DNA of 64,000 nt from Polyangiaceae bacterium (lineage in GTDB: Bacteria; Myxococcota_A; Polyangia; Polyangiales; Polyangiaceae), in NCBI GenBank assembly GCA_025936115.1, contig JAICTZ010000004.1, positions 279,667 to 343,666 of the forward strand. Direction: 5' to 3'. Of this stretch, positions 60,507 through 64,000 are shown piece by piece; position 1 is the first letter of the stretch, and each line of letters starts with the position of its first letter. The position numbers and the translations under genes are program-made. The notes beneath the pieces were generated by a model that was not told the origin of the DNA, made no database searches, and was given only the letters and a program-made list of their open reading frames with translations.

Positions 60507-62036
60507 CGAAGCCAGACCGGCGCAGTGGGCGTGGCTGACCGCGGGCGTGGTGTCGCTCTTGTACGGTCCGTTGCCGATGCAGGTCATCACCGCGCCACTG
60601 GTCGCGTCGGTCGCCTGGAACACGTTGGCGGCCGTCGGCGTCCAGTCGAGGGCGGCACCCCCGCCCAGCGTGTAGCGCGCGATCTGCGACGGCACGAACG
60701 GGTCCAGGTCCCCGCTGGCGACCAGGCTCTCCAGTACGTCATCGCCGATCGCCTGCAGTCGGAGCTTGACCGTGACGTGGTCCGGGAGCTCCGCCAGCGT
60801 GCCCGTGCTCGGAAACTCGCGCATGAAGTGCGACTGGTTCGTGGTCGGGTCCATCGCGTTCTGGATGACCAAACCCGGAAGCTGGTTGCTCTTGGCCAGC
60901 AGGGCGGTTTGCCAGAAGAGCACCAGCGGCGTGCCGGCCGTGTCGAAGATGCAGTCGCGGATCAGCCACAAGTCGGGATCGGGTGAGCTGTCCTCCAGCG
61001 GCAGCGCGCTCGGGAAGGCCCCGATCGCTTCCGTGTTGCCGCTGGCATAGATCACCTGCCCGCCCTGGTACGCGATCAGCTCGACCCAGGCGCGGCGATC
61101 GGGCGTCGCCCCGCTCGGCCAGCTGTGTCCGGACGCGCCGGCGTTGTCCAGCGTCAGCTGCAGCCGGCGCGTGACCGGGTTGAGGCAGAGCGTCGCCTGG
61201 ACGGCGGTGTCGAGGAACGTCTGCGCAGCGATCTGCTGGGACTGGTTCTCTGGCAACCCTTCGGCGCCGCTGCCCGGCGCGGGGAAGGGGCCGAGCGCCA
61301 GATCGACCCCGGCCAGCGTGTGGTCGTGCACGGTGCGGACCTTGAAGGGTGCGATTTCCGCGGCGAACCCGCTGCTGGCCGGCATGTGGCACTGGGCGCA
61401 GGTCTGGCCATTCGGAGGCTGCGAGAGCACGGTTGCTCTCCACTCAGCGAACGTCCGCTCCACGTGCGCACCCTGCAGGTTCACGATGTCGTGGCAGCTC
61501 CCGCAGGCCTGCGCCGATTCGTTCGTCGAGCCATCCACGAACCGCGAGTAAGCGGCGCTGTGGGGGACCCCGGGGACGGGATCGGCGAAGGGCCCGTATT
61601 GAGTGCCTTCTACGTCGAGCGTGAGCGGGGCGTTGTGCGTGTCGGTCACCTCGGTGATCGAATGGCAGAAGTAGCAGGTGACGCCGCGGACCGGGCCCGG
61701 CAGGGCGTCCAGGTTGGTGCCGTCGGTCATCCCGGTGCGCACGGCCATCGGGGCGTGGCACTTCACGCAGAACGTGCCAAGCGTGTCGTTGCTCTCCCGC
61801 TGGGCGCGCGCATTCATCGCCCGAAATACCGGATCGTCGGTGGCATAGGCGTGCATGCTGCCCGACCACTGCTGGTACTGCGCCGGGTGGCAGGTCTGGC
61901 ATTTCGCGGAATCCATCAGTGGGCTCGTGTCCACATGCGCGGGTGGCGAGCTATTGTCCACGCGCGCGGGCGGCGAGGAGGAGTTGCCGCACGCGGCGCA
62001 GAGCAACGCGACAATCAGCCCGGACGCAGTTCGCAT
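60480..62036 (-). CDS. Pentaheme c-type cytochrome, lipoprotein
   Basis: This 518-residue electron-transfer protein has five CxxCH haem sites in the first ~210 residues: CQTCH, CVKCH, CYFCH, CGSCH and CAQCH. The N-terminus is MRTASGLIVALLCAACGNSS (lipobox CAAC). The pattern of haem spacing resembles cytochrome c554/NrfB-type multihaem proteins. The C-terminal ~300 residues are a beta-rich domain with GHSWPSGATPDRRAWVELIA, which is common behind haem parts of bacterial multihaem cytochromes. It would shuttle electrons in the periplasm or outer surface. ATG 62036 is preferred over 62057 since the signal peptide begins there. Confidence 0.88.
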   Translation of the reverse strand: MRTASGLIVALLCAACGNSSSPPARVDNSSPPAHVDTSPLMDSAKCQTCHPAQYQQWSGSMHAYATDDPVFRAMNARAQRESNDTLGTFCVKCHAPMAVRTGMTDGTNLDALPGPVRGVTCYFCHSITEVTDTHNAPLTLDVEGTQYGPFADPVPGVPHSAAYSRFVDGSTNESAQACGSCHDIVNLQGAHVERTFAEWRATVLSQPPNGQTCAQCHMPASSGFAAEIAPFKVRTVHDHTLAGVDLALGPFPAPGSGAEGLPENQSQQIAAQTFLDTAVQATLCLNPVTRRLQLTLDNAGASGHSWPSGATPDRRAWVELIAYQGGQVIYASGNTEAIGAFPSALPLEDSSPDPDLWLIRDCIFDTAGTPLVLFWQTALLAKSNQLPGLVIQNAMDPTTNQSHFMREFPSTGTLAELPDHVTVKLRLQAIGDDVLESLVASGDLDPFVPSQIARYTLGGGAALDWTPTAANVFQATDATSGAVMTCIGNGPYKSDTTPAVSHAHCAGLASSGELSRRE

Positions 62037-62372
62037 CTCGAGGGGCCGGTCAACCATGTGCGGGCAAGTATGTCGCGCCACCGGTGACTTTCACAATCCA
62101 CGAGCGGGAGAACCAGTTAGTGCGCCGACATTTCGAGCAGAGTCGGGTGGAATCGACGCGCGTCGCCGTGGCGCTCGAGGGCGGCGGCTCGGTGCGTTCC
62201 TGCCCTATCGAGGCACGAAGGTGCGCGCGCTTCGGCCCAACATCTTCACTCCTTCTACTTAACTGAGCCCCGAGCGTGCCCCCGGGGATAACTCCAGCAA
62301 GATACGTCCAGGCACAGGCCATGCTTCGACGGCATTTCGTGGCGCTACTCGGCGCCACGGGAACGGGTCAAC
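62037..62372. other. Divergent intergenic region without genes
   Basis: These 336 bases separate the cytochrome gene (minus) from the spherulin-type gene (plus). They carry short inverted GGCGCTAC/GGCGCCAC-type bits but no clear promoter, repeat or coding sequence. Confidence 0.4.
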
Positions 62373-64000
62373 ATGAAAATCCTTCGTCGATGGGAACGTG
62401 GGGCTCTATTTGCCGCAGGTGCGGGGCTGATTGCGAGCGCGGGTAGCGGGTGCAGCGATGATTCATCGCCTGAGCGCGCGCGCGAGCCGACCGGGCGAGC
62501 AACGGCGGCGTTGATCTCGTCCCAGCAAATCGCCGTGCCCGCCTACTTCAGCGACTGGAGCGGGATTCTGTCGAATGTTCCGCCCTCGAACGTGATCGTG
62601 ATGAACCCCAACAACGGCCCCGGGTCGGGCTACGCGTCCCAGCTCGCAGCGGCACACGCGGCCGGGGCCCGCGTGCTCGGCTACGTGTACACGAAGTACG
62701 CGAACACGCACCCCGATCCGCTGCATGGCAATACATTCGACCGGACCGTCGCCGCCGTCGAAGCGGACATCGACCAATACTTCAGTCTCTATCCCACGCT
62801 GGACGGGATCTTCGAGGACGAGGTCACCGGCGGTGCCGATTGCGGTAACGCGACCAGCTACTACCAGCCCATCTTCGACCACATCAAGACCGCTCATCCG
62901 AGCGCAACGGTGATCATCAATCCGGGGAGCGCGGTCGATACCTGCTACCTGGCGGTCACCGATATCGTCGTGACGTTCGAGAGCGATTTTTCGACGTACC
63001 AGAACGGCTGGTCGACGACCGAGCGCGACTGGGAGACAGCCGCGAACGCGTCCCGCATCTGGCACATCGTCCACACGACACCGGCGGCCAACTGGCCCAC
63101 CGCGCTCGAGCTCAGCCGGCAGCGTAACGCCGGTTACGTCTTCGTCACGAGCTTCAGCGAAGCGGAGAACACGTTCGGCGCGCTGCCGGCGTACTTCGAC
63201 TCGGAGGCCGCGAACGTGAACGCCTACAATGCTGCGAACGGTGGCACTGGCGGTTCGGGTGGCGGCGGGTCGGCGCCGTCCCTCTCGCGCTGGCGTGGCT
63301 CGAACGACGGAGTGAACGACTACTACAGCCTGTATTTCAGCCAGCCGTTCACCTGGTACCGGGTGTACATCGACACCGATCATTCCGCGGCCACCGGCTT
63401 TCCAACCGCGGGCATCGGAGCCGACTACCTGATCGAGAACGGCGTCCTCTACTCGCACGGCGCTCCGGGCTGGAACTGGACGTCGCTCGGAAGCTCGTCA
63501 CAGGTCCTGGGCGCGAACTCGACCTCGTGGACGGTGGCGCGCGCGACGCTGGGGCAGACCGCGTACCCGAACAGCGACAGCTTGTCCTTCGAGGCGGAAA
63601 CGTCCGGGGACCCGATCCAGAACACCGGAGCCTACGAGCACGTGTACAGCGCCTCCACGGGTGCGATCACCAGCTACTTCGCGGAGAACGACGCGACGAG
63701 CGTCTACTACCAGGCAAACTTCACGCTCGACTACTCGTTCAAGCACGTCTTCATCGATGCCGACACGAACCCCGCAACAGGCTACGCGTGGAACGGCATC
63801 GGCGCGGACTTCATGATCGAGAACGACACCCTCTACCAGCACGCCGGTACCGGCTGGAGCTGGACGCCGATCGCGAGCACGCCTGCTACGGGCGGCAGCA
63901 CCGGCACCAAATCCTGGACCGTGCCTCGCGCAACCTTGGGCGAAACGGCCGCCAGCGAGCTCGCCGACGTCGTCTTTCACGGCAGCGGCGGCCCGGCCGA
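62373..64000 (+). CDS. Spherulin-4-family glycoside hydrolase-like lipoprotein, C-terminus beyond window
   Basis: The visible 542 residues begin MKILRRWERGALFAAGAGLI and end the signal near GSGC. The catalytic-type domain (~45-285) is a TIM-barrel-like spherulin-4 domain: IAVPAYFSDWSGILSNVPPS, then NVIVMNPNNGPGSGYASQLA, ARVLGYVYTKYANTHPDPLH and LYPTLDGIFEDEVTGGADCG, where the acidic pair at the strand end is the likely active site. Two tandem ~110-residue beta repeats follow (YYSLYFSQPFTWYRVYIDTD and VYYQANFTLDYSFKHVFIDA, each with GIGADYLIEN/GIGADFMIEN). Relatives act on exopolysaccharides. The gene runs off the right edge. Confidence 0.85.
   Translation, partial: MKILRRWERGALFAAGAGLIASAGSGCSDDSSPERAREPTGRATAALISSQQIAVPAYFSDWSGILSNVPPSNVIVMNPNNGPGSGYASQLAAAHAAGARVLGYVYTKYANTHPDPLHGNTFDRTVAAVEADIDQYFSLYPTLDGIFEDEVTGGADCGNATSYYQPIFDHIKTAHPSATVIINPGSAVDTCYLAVTDIVVTFESDFSTYQNGWSTTERDWETAANASRIWHIVHTTPAANWPTALELSRQRNAGYVFVTSFSEAENTFGALPAYFDSEAANVNAYNAANGGTGGSGGGGSAPSLSRWRGSNDGVNDYYSLYFSQPFTWYRVYIDTDHSAATGFPTAGIGADYLIENGVLYSHGAPGWNWTSLGSSSQVLGANSTSWTVARATLGQTAYPNSDSLSFEAETSGDPIQNTGAYEHVYSASTGAITSYFAENDATSVYYQANFTLDYSFKHVFIDADTNPATGYAWNGIGADFMIENDTLYQHAGTGWSWTPIASTPATGGSTGTKSWTVPRATLGETAASELADVVFHGSGGPA

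Noticed and set aside
1..64000. tRNA, rRNA, CRISPR array, prophage or plasmid origin
   Set aside because: I looked for tRNA-like arms, conserved rRNA words, regular repeat-spacer arrays, phage structural genes and rep/iteron signals, and found none I could support.

Overview
The window looks like chromosomal DNA from a GC-rich, soil-type deltaproteobacterium, most probably a myxobacterium of the Polyangiales/Sorangium kind. The evidence is the unusual number of secreted proteins and lipoproteins with long Gly/Ser/Ala linkers (at least nine genes), two MYXO-CTERM-like sorting signals (Cys, membrane helix, Arg cluster), several ECF sigma factors, and a REP-associated transposase of the type seen in these genomes. 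This assignment is inferred from gene style only; there is no rRNA, tRNA or core housekeeping gene here to test it.

Layout. 0-10 kb: a zinc alcohol dehydrogenase (cut by the left edge), a SnoaL-like/ECF-sigma pair, then a xylan-degradation block with a giant GH39+GH30 open frame facing a GH10 xylanase, and a lipoprotein. 10-15 kb: a UvrA2-type ABC protein translationally coupled to a secreted beta-propeller, a histidine-kinase remnant and a NodB-type polysaccharide deacetylase. 15-17.4 kb: a REP-associated tyrosine transposase with two related intergenic repeats and a frameshifted membrane-protein remnant. 17.4-32 kb: mostly small metabolic and regulatory units (FAD monooxygenase; a lipoprotein carrying a Hint domain; HD/LuxR regulator; an ArsR-AHSA1-membrane operon; a peroxiredoxin-DsbA-YciI operon; CadC/TolB/TPR regulator; AmiC-like binding protein-GST-methyltransferase). 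32-42 kb: lipoproteins, a TMTC-like membrane TPR protein, AraC/VTT pair, epimerase, DUF4336 and GST genes, plus hydrolase and TetR remnants. 42-49 kb: hydrolase, DUF899/MerC-like pair, a regulator that seems to start at CTG followed by a propeller, and a sigma factor with a one-helix partner. 49-64 kb: a run of secreted or lipid-anchored proteins (LamG-like, WD40, GH11 xylanase, papain-like protease with CBM3-like domain, phosphoesterase, pentaheme cytochrome, spherulin-4 protein cut by the right edge) and decayed GntR, TIR and HEAT fragments.

Together the secreted enzymes form a dispersed xylan-attack set: GH39, GH30, GH10 and GH11, supported by a CBM3-like domain protein, a deacetylase and a chlorophyllase-like hydrolase, and sensed or regulated by many one-off ECF and other regulators. 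Two patterns cut across the window. First, seven genes without a Shine-Dalgarno have a TANNNT box 5-8 nt before the start codon, which suggests leaderless transcription. Second, at least seven gene remnants have lost their middle or one end, so the non-core DNA here is actively decaying. Most calls rest on reading motifs by eye; no database search was run.
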